Shown here: positions 11,500-23,300 of the stretch, in pieces | How the letters are laid out: the number at the start of each line of letters is the position of its first letter | Position numbering within the stretch: the stretch's first letter is position 1 | NCBI GenBank assembly: GCA_019055375.1 | Contig: JAHQIW010000416.1 | Location: forward strand, 158,634 to 222,633 | Reading direction: 5' to 3' | Length of the DNA stretch: 64,000 nucleotides | DNA from: Parelaphostrongylus tenuis | Lineage: Eukaryota; Nematoda; Chromadorea; Rhabditida; Metastrongylidae | The notes under the pieces: generated by a model | Databases searched by the model: none | Seen by the model: only the letters and a program-made list of their open reading frames with translations | What the model was told of the DNA's origin: nothing | Position numbers and translations under genes: made by a program

Positions 11500-12240
11500 T
11501 TTGAGTCTTTAATGAGGCCTAGTATGGCACTTATACGGTTAGACACGTGCTTCGCCACTGTAGGTTTATCAGTAGCACGGTTCTTTTGAGTTCAGCTAAC
11601 ACGTGCAGGGGGATATATTTCTTACTTATAAAAGGATCAACTCCAAAGTGTTGAAATCAGCGCATGTCGAGTGATCAACTCACCCGACATTGCAATGACC
11701 AATGGTCGAACTCTCGAGATTATTGTTTTGAGCAAAGTTTATATGAACAGTTGAAAGTAAAGGTACAAACTTTCTTACGTATACATTTCTCTAACTGAAT
11801 GAATTCACTTGTTTGTACCGTACTTTTAATGTTGGAATGCCTGAAAAAAAGACAAATTTCTTATACACTATGCACATAAAAATATAAATTATATATATAC
11901 TCATGTATAGTTATAAATTTCGAGAGCCTATTCTTATGCAGCTATTTTAGCAGTGCTGCGATGTTATAACTATAAATTCGAGATTGTTGATTGCTATGCA
12001 AAACGCAATGTCTTGGTTAGGAGTCGAACCCGAGTTCTCACCCTTATCAAATCATCACGCATCCCTAGAAACAATGAAACACTGGTGCCATCCGCCTCAG
12101 ATCCCCAGTTTCGCTTTTTGCTCGGCATTTTCGAAACGTAGTTGTAACATCATATAATACTATAAGTGATCCAGAATAAGGATTTTTTTAATAATTTACT
12201 AGTTTGGGCACATCACTCTAAAGTGAGCGTGACTCATTAT
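11500..12240. other. Mostly unrecognised; weak S1-like trace near 12010
   Basis: A B-box-like GGGTTCGACTCC appears on the minus strand near 12017-12030, as in the S1 heads, but I cannot find the matching A box. The rest, including the AT-rich 11.87-11.93 kb, shows nothing. Confidence 0.35.
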
Positions 12241-12245
12241 ATTGG

Positions 12246-12555
12246 AAGACATGTGGCGCAGTAGTTGGAGGTGCCCTGCGTCGCTCACGAGGACAATGAT
12301 TCGACCTCTCGCTTATGGCCCACCAAGCCATTTATCCTTCTGGGGGTAAATTAATACCGAACTTGTCTCAGACTTGCTTAGAAGGATAAGTAGCACCGTT
12401 TCGATACAGTGGGAGGCCACCATGAGTCATTGCAAAGACCAGATATGAATTCAATGAACCTCAAACGTAGTTGAAAATTCAAGACGAATGCATGGCACAT
12501 TCTTCAGGGACTGATCTACGGCGAAAGCGTTATCCTTTATCCTTTAGCATGTCAC
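12246..12555 (+). repeat. tRNA-derived repeat (family S2)
   Basis: The tRNA-like head (GACATGTGGCGCAGTAGTTG, then GAGGTGCCCTGCGTCGC and a diverged B box) is followed by the S2 body, including ATGAATTCAATGAACCTCAA and the ending GGGACTGATCTACGGCGAAA. It is in the same orientation as the 1219-1545 copy. Confidence 0.7.
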
Positions 12556-12724
12556 CTTTTATTTAACCCTGATTTAGATAGCAGACATTTTTTCATCTAT
12601 AACAAGCGTGTATGACTTGAAATTGATCGTTTTTCCAAGCATGAGTACCTAATTAACCTCGGCATGCTTCAATAATTCCTTATTTTCTTATTAAGCCAGA
12701 CCGAGGCCCTCGAACAACATTCAT

Positions 12725-12990
12725 TCGTAGCTGACATTTCGGCAGTTCGCCTTCTTAAAAGTCTGGAAAGGTAAAGTTGTTCGCAATCTAATCAGTCAAA
12801 CATCTCCTCTACTCTTTTGGAAAGAATCACCAGACCCAGATTTCAATCGCATCAACCACAAAATCGACTTATACACACCGCTTTTTTAAACATTTCTTCC
12901 ACTAGATAATCTAAATGGAAATCACAGGAGGCAGATCACATAGACTCCCAATGCGTCTTATCCATCGAAATAACAGTCTTACATACTGGT
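12725..12990 (-). mobile_element. Penelope-like 3' end fragment
   Basis: Read on the minus strand, CACCAGACCCAGATT sequence is reversed to match the 3' region behind the GIY-YIG remnant at 16.84-16.97 kb, continuing through GATTGCGAACAACTT to a motif ending CTGCCGAAATGTCAGC. It is oriented opposite to the larger element at 15.4-17.0 kb. Confidence 0.5.
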
Positions 12991-13084
12991 TCATAAAACG
13001 AGTGATTGCGAGAAATTCCTTCCTGCAGTTTATCGCCCAATAAGTTGTACTGATTCAAAACGATTCCAGAGTCTATTTTATGTT

Positions 13085-15260
13085 TCTGCGCAAGCATGAT
13101 AACTTCTGTGTCCACATTTTGGAGAAGAATTCATGTCATCGATCAATAAGAAGTCGTCAAACCGTCTACGACGAGAATATCCTGAGCCAAATCCTATCCA
13201 ACCATGACTGGCAGATTAAGGGTGATCCGGCCAAGAACTTCGAGCTGCTTGTTGAAGGACTCAAAAAGTGCGCCGACTTAGCTTCAATTGCTCAACCCAG
13301 AAGAGCCGATCACATCTCCTCCACCACGAAGGAACTGCTCGAAAAGTGAAGAAAGTCGAAGCTCGATCCAGAGGAGGATCTATATCCGTACCGACAAAAG
13401 AAAGTGTTAGAAGCAGCACAAGTAAGATCTAGTCTGAAGAAGTGACGTCGGGATCTGTGTGATTATAACGTTGCGCTGTCAGCGTTGATGAACGAAGATG
13501 GGATCACGAAAATTTTACGTCATGATATGAAATTGATAACGAAAAAATACTACACCAATCTTATCTGTCCCATCATTCTCGTCTCGGACCCCGTGATGCC
13601 CACTGGAGTAAAACCGCCTGAAATTCTGCCCACTAAAGTTCGAGTCGCGATAAAAGCATGAAAAAAGGCACTGCTCCGAGACTTGATAACATCGCTTCCA
13701 ATTTGCTGCAAGCCAGAGGCCATAATTATCATGTACCTTCTCGAGGTACATATAACATCTTACTTTCCAGAGAAAAAATTGCAGACAGTGGAGGACGTTG
13801 CGCAGAGTCATCATCCATAAAAAGAGTGACCGGAGAGATCTTCGTGACAATCGTCCAATTTGCTTGTTAAGCATACTCTACAAACTTTTTACGAACATCA
13901 TTTTTTTGCGCATATCGAGAACATTGGATGAAGCACAACCAGTCGAGCAAGCAGGATTTCGACAGAGATTCTGCTGCATGTACCACATTCAGACCTTATC
14001 GAGAATCATAGAAGTCTGTCGGGAACATCACCAGCCCTCAATCCTATCTTTTATCGACTATGAAAAAGCATTTGATAGCATCGAAACGAGGGCAGTCCCA
14101 TCAGCTCTTGTCGATCAAGGAGTGGGTCCATAATACATAAGAACCTTATCAGACTGCTATCTGAAATGTACCACAAAAACACAACTCTTTCATCGACCTC
14201 TTACCATACCCATTATAAAAGTGGTTCGACAAGGTGATACAATTTCGCCAAAGCTGTTCACCGCCGCACTGCAATGCATAATGAAGTCGCTTGATTGCGA
14301 CGAGAACGGCATGCGTAACCATGGAGAATCCCCATCAAATCCTCGTTTTGCGAATGACATTGTCTTATTCTCGAAAAGCACTACTGAAGCAGAAAGATGC
14401 TCAAGGAACTTAACAAAGTAGGGAAGAAAATCGGACTACGCATATATCGCATAAGGAGCCAGTTCATGAAAAACCAAGGGTGCAGTGATGAACAAAACTT
14501 GAAGGACGGAGACCTCCTCGTACGTGTACCTTGATCGTTCACTGATTATGGAGAACAGTATGAAGAAGGAACTTGACAGAAGAAGGAAAGAAGCGTGGGG
14601 TGCACTCGGGCCTCTCAAAAAAGCCACCGACCAAATAACGGGCCCCAAATTACGCGCTAACCTTTTTGATCGAACAGCCCTCCTAGCACTCTGTTATGCA
14701 GCAGAAATGTGGACTGATACTTCGACCACGTCAAGAGTACTACGAACAACTCACAGAGGCTTAAACGATGTCTTCTGAAAATCACTCGGCACTCACAACA
14801 CCTAGCCGGCTTGTGCAGCTCAGATCTCAGGAATTTATCTCAACTTCGTGATTCAGAAGAATTCAATCGATAGCGAAGCACGGATGTGCCGGTTACATAA
14901 TAGGAAGATCAGACGGCAGATGGACGACACGAGAATACACCAGTTCCTAAGGACGACCACCTATGAGTTGGGCGGACATATTCATTGGAACAATTAAGCA
15001 GCTGCATTCATATCTATGTTCATATCAGCTGTATCGTACCTGCCGATATTCTACAAATCACAGTATGAAACTCGCGCCAGTGGCCATGCTCGAACGAAAC
15101 CAGCGCCATGGACGACAATCGCGAGAAGACGAGACGAATGGAAGATGTGTTGGGATCCGCACAGTTCGTGAAGACGGACAGTCCAAGTATCCAAGTAATT
15201 ACCCATAAGACGCATGAGGAGCCAGTTCATGAAAAACCAAGGGAGCAGTGCTGAACACTT
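13085..15260 (+). pseudogene. RTE-type non-LTR retrotransposon, reverse transcriptase and 3' region (broken)
   Basis: Plus-strand frames, shifting several times, follow the order of a nematode RTE ORF. A linker with KNFELLVEGLKKCADLAS (about 13230) comes first. RT blocks follow: NRPICLLSILYKLFTNII (about 13850), EQAGFRQRF (about 13948), FIDYEKAFDSIET (about 14050), VRQGDTISPKLFTAAL (about 14224) and RFANDIVLF (about 14343). The thumb/tail RRRKEAWGALGPLKKATD (about 14580) and YAAEMWTDT (about 14698) come next. The catalytic FADD box has become FAND, and stops interrupt the frame at several places, so it is inactive. The endonuclease domain is absent. Directly after the 3' end, at 15217-15258, about 40 bp near-identical to an internal segment (14454-14495) is repeated. 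Confidence 0.85.
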
Positions 15261-15414
15261 AGATCCAAGTCAAGACCATCTATCATTTCTTCATTGAAAA
15301 TCCGGTCACCTCACGTCTCGTATTTCACTTATCTATCCTAGCCCATATGTTATGATTCACTAATAATTTAACGTCTAAAGATCTATCGATATTCAAAGTT
15401 AGACTCATCGTCAG

Positions 15415-16975
15415 TTGTGTGTGGAGGACCGACGGAGAGGATAGCATGGTTTCTCACTTCAATAACATCGTAGTCGCTAAAAGACATTCGAGCCTATCTG
15501 GCGAAGACTTAGATGTTCTTAGACCGTCTCCAAAGCTCACATCGAAACAACAAGTACTAATGGAGTCATTTGACGTCACTGTTCTCTGTACCATCGTGTC
15601 GAATGACTCTGCATTGCAAGCCACCCACGAGCTTCTTCTACAACACCAAGGAGTGGTAAACATATATGGCTTATCGATTTGGCAGCTCATAGATGGCGCC
15701 TAGCTTATATATTTTCTTCATGGCGAAAATGGAAACCCCAGCGATGGATCTTTGCTCATGACTCTGCTGTAAGTATATAGATGACTTTTGATTATCTGCC
15801 CACTGAAGAGAAATTGAACAAATATACTAGGCTGCTGAATGAACAGTTAGAGCATATAAGATTCATCCCTGTGGCAGCAAAAATTAATTAGCTTCTTTTT
15901 CTGAACAGATAACACAAATAAATATGTGCGATAATGGTTGCATTATGAAGTGGTACCGAAAGATAAGTAGCAAAATTATCTTGGTTCATTACCTCTCCTT
16001 TCATTCCTCACACAAGTATAGGCGTCAGTAAAAAAAAACATGTTTCGAACAACCCCGGTACGTGTACTGGAAGAGAGCAGAGAGGACAATCCGTGAAACT
16101 GGGTTGGAAAGCAATTTTATTGAATATGAACTTGCAGGCCCCTCCACTCAGGTTCAGAGGAAACAACACGCTTCTGGACAAAGTTACATCAGAAGGAGAG
16201 CTCCATTTATCCTCCCTTTGTTTTCAAATGAGATAAATACAATCATAAAACGTTGTTTGAAAAAATCAGAATCGAAGAAATAGGTAACGATCACTAAATT
16301 GCCACCGAATATTCTGAGCGCCAATCACTTCGCAACCGCTTATATGACCGTCTCTGTATGTTGAAAGATTGCAAAATATGTCCTAGCGGCAGAGACGGTT
16401 ATTGCATGAGCACAGTTTACCTAATCTCTTGCAAAGCGCGCGTCGAAAAATATATTGTATAGATGGGTAGGCCACTTTGGGGCCCACATGGTGGAACACG
16501 TAGCTGGCACGTAATACTAAAGCAAACATCCCGCTGGGCACGCATAGGGCACAGAGGCATGGAGGAGTAGATTAGAATACACAAGTTAGCAACCTTGCGC
16601 AGAAACATAAAACATCAGCACGAAAGACTCTGGAAGCGTTTTGAATTAAAACGACCAATCCAATGATAAACTGCAGGGAGGAATGCCTTGTTATCACTCG
16701 TGATATGAGTCAGTATATAAGACTGTTGTTTTGCCGGGTGAGGTGCATTACGAGTTCATGTGATCTCCTACCAGTGATCTACACTTGAATTATTCAGTCT
16801 AAGACGAACAGAAAAGGCAGTGAGTATGTCGAAACCTGATTTTGTGCTCAATTCGTGGAATCTGGGTCTGGTGACTTTTTTCTAAAAAAGCGATGGAAGT
16901 GTTTGACTGATTGGGTTGCGGACAACTTGATCCTTCCAAGTTCTGAAGATGGGGAGACTGCTAAAAAGTCATCTA
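15415..16975 (+). pseudogene. Penelope-like element: reverse transcriptase end, GIY-YIG domain and 3' tail
   Basis: Around 15560-15700 a frame reads SFDVTVLCTIVSNDSAL and continues with LLLQHQGVVNIYGLS, a Penelope-like RT block. At 15771-15790 the next frame gives KYIDDF, the RT catalytic box. After a gap comes the connector PFILPLFSNEINTIIKRCLKK (about 16200-16265). Then come KICPSGRDG and a VYLISCK strand (about 16380-16440), with a decayed GRPL/IKEH area, ending in REECLVITRDMSQYIRLLF (about 16675-16735, across a frame). That is the order in GIY-YIG-bearing Penelope-like elements. The 3' tail (16840-16975) ends in a degenerate TCTGAAGAT...GCTAAAAAG version of the hammerhead-like motif. Multiple stops and shifts make it non-functional. 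Confidence 0.75.
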
Positions 16976-17232
16976 CTAGAATAAATATCGTTATAAAATC
17001 CCGTGACTAATCGTTTTGTTGCACTTCCATCATAGATGTTTGATGGAGCAATGGAAAGTAGTTCCATCGAAAATAATATTTACTAGGTTAGAAAAAGTTC
17101 TGCGCCATTTTAATAAGCTTGAGATAACTCCCATGCTTATCATGGGAGTATTACAGCTTCATATGCGGGGTTCTGCCAAAGAAGACCTAAATATTATTGT
17201 TCTGTATTTTCACTTTGTTACAAGCCTCCTCC

Positions 17233-17465
17233 ATGTCCAACGATGCAATCGATGTTCGTGTTTTATTGCGCCATTATTGGAGAAAGGATCTTTCACAGCA
17301 AGCTACAGTCGACGAAATCAAAGAATTTAAGGGGAAGGCACAATAAGCAAATCTGCTGCTGGACGCTGGCTTCAACGCTTTGCCGGCTACGTTCAAGTGC
17401 TCGCGAATTGTGAACCGATCGAAACGTGACGAACCGATGGCAGAAAGTCGTAGAAAACGAAAGCC
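17233..17465 (+). pseudogene. mariner transposase, N-terminal helix-turn-helix remnant
   Basis: From an ATG at 17233 the frame gives MSNDAIDVRVLLRHYWRKDL followed by SQQATVDEIKEF, typical of the first DNA-binding helix-turn-helix of mariner transposases. After a stop and a one-base shift the next frame continues SKSAAGRWLQRFAGY, the second part of the domain, with the start of the linker. No catalytic domain follows on this strand. The C-terminal mariner piece at 18222-18650 lies nearby but in the opposite orientation, so the two are separate or rearranged. Confidence 0.65.
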
Positions 17466-17701
17466 CTTATTAAAGAATAGTTACTATCGCTTTTGTTTGA
17501 TATTTATGCACATATTTTCAATTCTTTATGCGTGCCCCAGGACTTTCTTTCCAACCTACTATGGTGGCATGTTTCACTAAACTGAAAAAAGCAAGGCCAA
17601 CAAACTGCTGACATTTTCGTGAGAAAATTCAGTCTTTGAAATTGACGACTGATTGCTCCACGCAAGATCCTCCTGCGTAAAAAAATAATGATCGATGAGC
17701 T
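17466..17701. other. No recognised feature
   Basis: Short region between the mariner remnant and the long palindrome. Nothing identifiable. Confidence 0.35.
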
Positions 17702-17971
17702 TATCTCGTAACTATTATTTGAGCCAACATGTCATGTTGGTCTGTTATAAGGGCTGACTTATAGAGCTCAATTCACGTGTTTCAACCTTTGCGGTCTCAT
17801 CAGTCGGGGGGTACCCTTCTCGGCTTCGCTCCGAGAGGACTGCCAAAAGACGAGAAGGGTACCCTCCGACTGATGAGACTGTCAGGCTTAAAAGACGTGT
17901 ATTGGGCTCTATAATTCAGCTTTTATAACAGACAGCAGGATATATTGGCTTTAATATTAGTTACGAGATAT
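17702..17971. repeat. Long near-perfect palindrome
   Basis: Arms of about 120 bp (17702-17823 and 17851-17971) pair almost throughout, from TTATCTCGTAACT at the outside to GGGTACCCTTCTCG at the inside. A loop of under 30 bp contains GGACTGCCAAAAGA. The phrase CTCATCAGTCGG and TTTGAGCCAA link it to the elements at 9.8 and 40.7 kb. A 13-bp direct repeat (ATGATCGAT[G/A]AGC) flanks a larger unit, at about 17688 and about 18020. RNA from it would fold into a long hairpin. It is most simply a fold-back DNA transposon. Confidence 0.75.
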
Positions 17972-18221
17972 GTTCAAAATTTGAGCGTAGTCCTAAGAAT
18001 ACACTTGAAACGAAAGGTATGATCGATAAGCATTTACTCCGTTGGATCTTAGATAGAAGAACATATATTATAAAAATCTTCAGGTTCAGAGAAGAAAGCC
18101 GTTACTTGAAGTACTAAGAGAATCTATTGATCAGGTCTCTCTGTGTTTTGGCACCAAAGCAATAACACCACATTTATTACAGCAACTAATCAAAATTGCG
18201 TAACAACACTATTCTAAGCAT

Positions 18222-18650
18222 GTGCCATTAGCCTAAACACATTTTTGCCATCTTTCAAGCCACAAATCACGACCGCCCTCATAGAAATCATCATCCTCGG
18301 ATAAAAAAAAAGTTACTAGTCTTTGGCGCAAATAATTCATTTCTCGGAGCATTTTCTTCCTCAGAAAATGCTGCAGTAACCGGGAGGATATAGTCACATG
18401 GTGACAAGTCAGGGGTGTATGTGAATGATCCAGTGGCTCCCAGCCTAGTTTGGTTTTCTTTTTGTTAAATTGGCGACATACAGCCTTGAGTTGTCCTGGA
18501 GCACGCTGAGATTGCGGCGACGTCGACGTGATAGGGCCTGATTGCAGCCGTCCAGGTGCTCCCATTAGCCCTCGACACTGATCGTTGCTTCGGCTTCTTC
18601 GGCAGCAAGTTTCAGTGAATCGGCCCGGTCTGGTCACAGAAATGGTGAGC
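18222..18650 (-). pseudogene. mariner transposase, C-terminal catalytic part (broken)
   Basis: Minus-strand frames give LQDNSRLYVANLTKRKPN (about 18510-18450), LGWEPLDHSH (about 18440), DLSPCDYI (about 18400-18375) and a C-terminal FFLSEDDDFYEGG followed by LERWQKCV (about 18310-18240). These match the second and third acidic-residue regions and the C-terminal end of mariner transposases (family order QDNARPH, then SPDLAPSDYHLF, then FY..G...L..RWQ). At least two frameshifts are needed to join them. A continuous 139-codon frame over the same bases mixes correct and out-of-frame parts. Confidence 0.8.
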
Positions 18651-18659
18651 ATAACAATT

Positions 18660-20300
18660 GGAGTAAATCACCTAGAACGTGAGATTGGTATTTGTTGCTC
18701 TAGTGCCAACACTTATCAAAAAATCTATTATAGTCTTCTTTTCTTCTTCACAATTTCCAATGTGCGGCAGTACTCTAAATACTCAGTTCATTTTCTGCCA
18801 GCTTCTTGAACGTCGCATTATACTGATTGAGCACGTCCCTATGCAATTTCGAGAATAACATGGCTATGGCGCTCCATAAGGCATTCGTAATTAACTACTG
18901 GAGATTACTGAGTGGGAAGGGGGAAGGGGAGGGGTTAGCTCCTCCACGAACATCACAATCACTCGGTCACACTCCCCTCCATCTCGCACTGAAAATCATG
19001 TAGGCCGCATAAGCTCTCTAAGTTCCGTCGATAAACTATAACTTATGAAAGTTTAAACATTTAGACACCACAAACATACCTTGCAGCTGATTAGATTATC
19101 TATTTATTTTTGTCCATCTCTAGTTACTAGGTTATCTTTTGCCCATTCTGACAACGAATAGCAATCACTTATTATAAGAGGAACATGCCGAAGGTGAAGA
19201 AAATACAGTTCGGAATGTTGCTCCAATTAATGAGTCCAGTTACCGATTATAAAGAATGGACTTGCTTTTTACCATAGTAAATGAAGCAGCAAAAGCATAG
19301 TTGCCACGAGAAAAACGTACTATAGATGTGGCGCATAAGAGGAATTTTAGATGGTTGCAAAAGTATTGGCGGTTTATCCTTTGTTCAAATTTGCTGTATG
19401 ATATTGGAATAAATTTTTGGTTGATTGTGTTTAAATCAAATGATTTTAATGCGCTTTTCTCTCTTAATGCTTCGCTGCTAATGAGCAGTACTTGCTATTT
19501 ATCTAACGAATTTTTATTTGAGGAAAGAATGGCGGTTGATGCAAAAGTAATGACGGTTTCACACGTGAGTGCGAAATGGGTCGCTAGGCAGCAGGGACAA
19601 ATCGCAACATCACAAAGTTTTGGTCCAGAACTGCTGACAAACGCACAATGCAGAATTGATTCAAGAAGCTTTGTAAGAAAGACACATTTTAACAATGCAT
19701 AAAACGCAGTTACTTTTGTACCTATCTTATTAGAAGTTATTCGGAAAGCAATCATCGACTATAAGACGTGTCTCAGGAAAACGCAGTGTTATCCAACCAT
19801 TCTCGTCATTTGAACAAACTACAAAAGTGCCCAGCTTGTTCCGCAACCGAACACCTTTGCATCAACCGAATATCCCATTATTACGTATATCCATCGAAAG
19901 TTGGTTCGATAAAATGACACGATTGCTAAGAAGAACGGTGAATAATGGAGAATGGAAATTTTGAAGATGCAATAAAGAAGCAGCAGTGTATATTGTATCG
20001 TCATCTGCTTAGGTTTGCCTCTTCAGAAATGACCATTTCTCGATATATAGGTGTTCGTTTATGTGTTACGACTGTAATAAATTTTCTCTGATAAATTCCT
20101 TCCATACATTTTAGAGTATGAAAATCTCATTCGACTCCTGTAGCACAAGTACTTCGTCATATGCTGTACTTAGCTTCGATATCCTACACGATCCTATCCA
20201 CTTATTGCTGCCGTGAGTATGCATACTAACTAATCAGGGTCAGAGCAGACAAGAATTCAATGAATGCATTTTTATTGCTATTACTTCACGAACAATCTCA
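18660..20300. other. Unrecognised; contains a 133-codon open frame
   Basis: The plus-strand frame 19301-19702 begins MPREKRTIDVAHKRNFRWLQ and is moderately AT-rich, with a hydrophobic middle (FILCSNLLYDIGINFWLIVF). I do not recognise it, no repeat family covers it, and no splice signals make it part of a larger gene. A chance frame is likely. The GGGGAAGGGGAGGGG run near 18919 is only simple sequence. Confidence 0.3.
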
Positions 20301-20303
20301 CAT

Positions 20304-23300
20304 TTAACCAACGGTTGCAAAGGCCGTGAGGAAGTGCGATCTAAATGGACCCAACGCCAACGTTCGAACTGCTCTGTTCACTACACTTTGCCACATCTGT
20401 CTCGACCAACTCGCCATGATGATGTTCGTAGTCTACACAGATCTATTAATCAGAGAGGCTTTGCATAAAAGAAAAGCATTTTCAAACCCTGAGAGTTCCT
20501 GAGATTGACTTGTGTGCGGCGGGAACGTCCTTAATCTTCATGGGCATATCGAATCGACAGTCGTTGTTCAACATCCCTGTGCATATAGAGGTCACCGTGT
20601 TACCGATGATGATGCAGTGTGGGTCCTTCATCATCATTCCAACTGCAATCAATACTGTTCCCAGACATTCGCTTTCACTGAAAAGTCGGACAGCTACAAA
20701 AACTACTTATGCTATTAATTTCTGCTTTTTCTAGTTTGTACTATTGGAGTGGAGTGGAGTGGAGCTCTCGGCGTTGATCAATCCCTGAGGGATGCGCCAT
20801 GCATTCGTCTTCAATTCTTAATTTTGTTTGAGGTGATTGAATGCATATCTGGCCTTAACAATGACTCGAGGTGGCCTCTCGCTGTACGCAGTCAGTGCCG
20901 CTTATCCTCCCAGACAGGCTGAGACCAGTCTGGTACCAATTCACCGACCCTGGAGGGATCGATGGCTTGGTGAGTCACGTACGCGAGATCGAATCATTGA
21001 CCTCGTGTGTGACGTGGAGCACCTCTAACCACTGCGCCACTTGCGCTCTCTTGTTTGTATTATTACACAGTAAAACTACTTGAACGTGTATTTGTTAAAA
21101 AAAGAATTAGAATTTCAATCAGTGTTTTCACTCTTCCAGACTTTGCATTATACTGAGATTATTGCAAAACATGCACATAATTTAGAACGTTCGATGGTTC
21201 GCCACTGTGGATGACTACGTATGTTGAGGATCCTTTGCGAAGTACAAATTTGAATTCTTCTATGAAAATCACCAAAGTGTGTATACAAGCAAAAAACCCA
21301 AAGCATTTTCCACTTTTGAGGGTGTAGAAAAGTTGAGCCTGCTTTTACCGCGGCGATTTTTCCAGAACTAGAGATCTATTAGAGTCGACCACCATGAGTG
21401 AAATACACCATTGCAAATTTTGAAGAGGAAGGAACAAAAAAAAGAAGTAGTCAGGAGCTCTTTCCACAACATGCACCTTCCATAATTATAGGCAAACTAG
21501 CGGGACCAGTTTAAACATCAGTGTCTCCTTGTCAAGGAATGAAGAACATGTAGTGAATTCTCCTCGGTCCTTTATGCATGTTGATTAAATCGCACCTTCA
21601 TTACCATTGTGTAGTATGCCCTAATGGTAGAAAAGGAGATTGCGTGAGTTTGAGTACAATATACCTGATCTTTTGCAGAACATGCGTTCAAGAATGGATT
21701 GGCGAGACAGGAGGACCACTTTGGATCTGCATCAAAGAACACTAAGATGGGAAAGGCCACAGCCAAACAAATAAGTCTTTAGAGGCGCACGAAGTACAAA
21801 AACATAACGATATGTACTTTGATGTAGTAATAAGAATCCTGGGACAAGAATCAAAAACATCAGAGCGTACAACCCTTGAAGCTATTTGGAGAAGCCGCAA
21901 AAGACCAGAAACGAATAGGAGAGGAGAATGCCTGAACATAGCAAGTGATATGGCTGGCAGCTTATCTCAGATTCATCTTCTAGTCTGAGTATTGTTCATT
22001 TTTCGAAGTGTGTCACACAAGATCGGTAACCGCTCTTCTACAACTGTAAATAAGGTGGGGTTTCTCAAATGACTAAACTGCTGATTTTTTTCTATCGGTT
22101 TTTTGATGCATGCGAAATATTGACCAAGTAATCAGATATAGTATGATATATACGTCTAAGCTCTGACGAGGGCGTTGCCACCGAAACATTAGCCATCAAA
22201 CTTTGAGAAAAAAAGTATCAACCTCGCGCTAATTTTGAATAAAGAAAAGGACAGTTCGTATAAAATTTTACATTTCTTTAGTCATGCCGGAGTTTAGAGA
22301 CAATCGGATTTTTGAGCTAATATCACTATAATTGCTCGAGAAAAGAGCGGAATTGAACCTCGACTTACTGAGGCACACTTTCTCTCACTTGCATAAGACC
22401 ATTGTAGAATGTTATACATCAGCAGAAACAGTAAAGCTGTCAAAAACAGTGGTGAAAAGCACCACGTAAGAGAAATGCTCTGAGCACTTTAGCGAGTACG
22501 ATGTTTGCCACGAACCGCTATGAACAGGCATGAAGATATCTCCTTGCCATCGCGTTCAGTTTGACGAAGGAGTTTAGCACCAACTCTTGCGGTTCCTCAT
22601 TCTTTAACCTAGATTTGAATGCACGCTGGAGTGTAATTCCCCGGAATGCCCTTCTTTGGGGCTCAAATTACGCCCGACATCATGGAGACAGACACACTAC
22701 CAAAGCTTAAAAATGACAGCCGAACATTTTCACAGTAAAGGCTACAATTTACTTGTTGTTCGGACAGCTCACATGACATCTTACCTTGGCAACAAAAATA
22801 GTTGACCAAGAAGCCACGTGCAGCCCTGCAAACTTCTCAAAAAGGTGACCAAAGCAAATCTTGTAATCATTGCCTAAAATTTCGTTGTGTACACTCGAAA
22901 TGGATATAGTCCTGCCAGCGTTATTTCACCAAGATGTAGACCCGTTTAACGCCTACGATTACGATGTACCAGCCACTCCGGTCAGTTCAATTAATAGGGT
23001 CAAGCCCTCAAACGAAAGCAAAAACAAAACCTTGCATCTCAATAAAATCGCTTTTAATTTATTTTTTACATCAAACGAAGATAATTGCGCTATTAAGAGG
23101 TGCCTAAAAAGAAGTGGTCTTGAAAGTTTGGTAACAGTAATCGAACTCTCACCTCCAACTCTGCCCAGTCAACTGGTCTGCAATCGCCTTTATGATCCGC
23201 TGTGTCACTCAGAAAATTCTAAAATCTGCCCCAACGGGAAGGAGGCGGACTGCATGAGTTCCGGCACAATATATTCAATAACATGGAATGCATGCGGGTA

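Noticed and set aside
18233..18652. 139-codon minus-strand gene
   Set aside because: The frame only partly follows a decayed mariner transposase and is otherwise out of phase.
20512..20718. Plus-strand protein MCGGNVLNLHG...
   Set aside because: Antisense to gene A exon 4.
20837..21083. Two overlapping small proteins
   Set aside because: Both lie within an S2 tRNA-derived repeat; equivalent frames recur in every copy.
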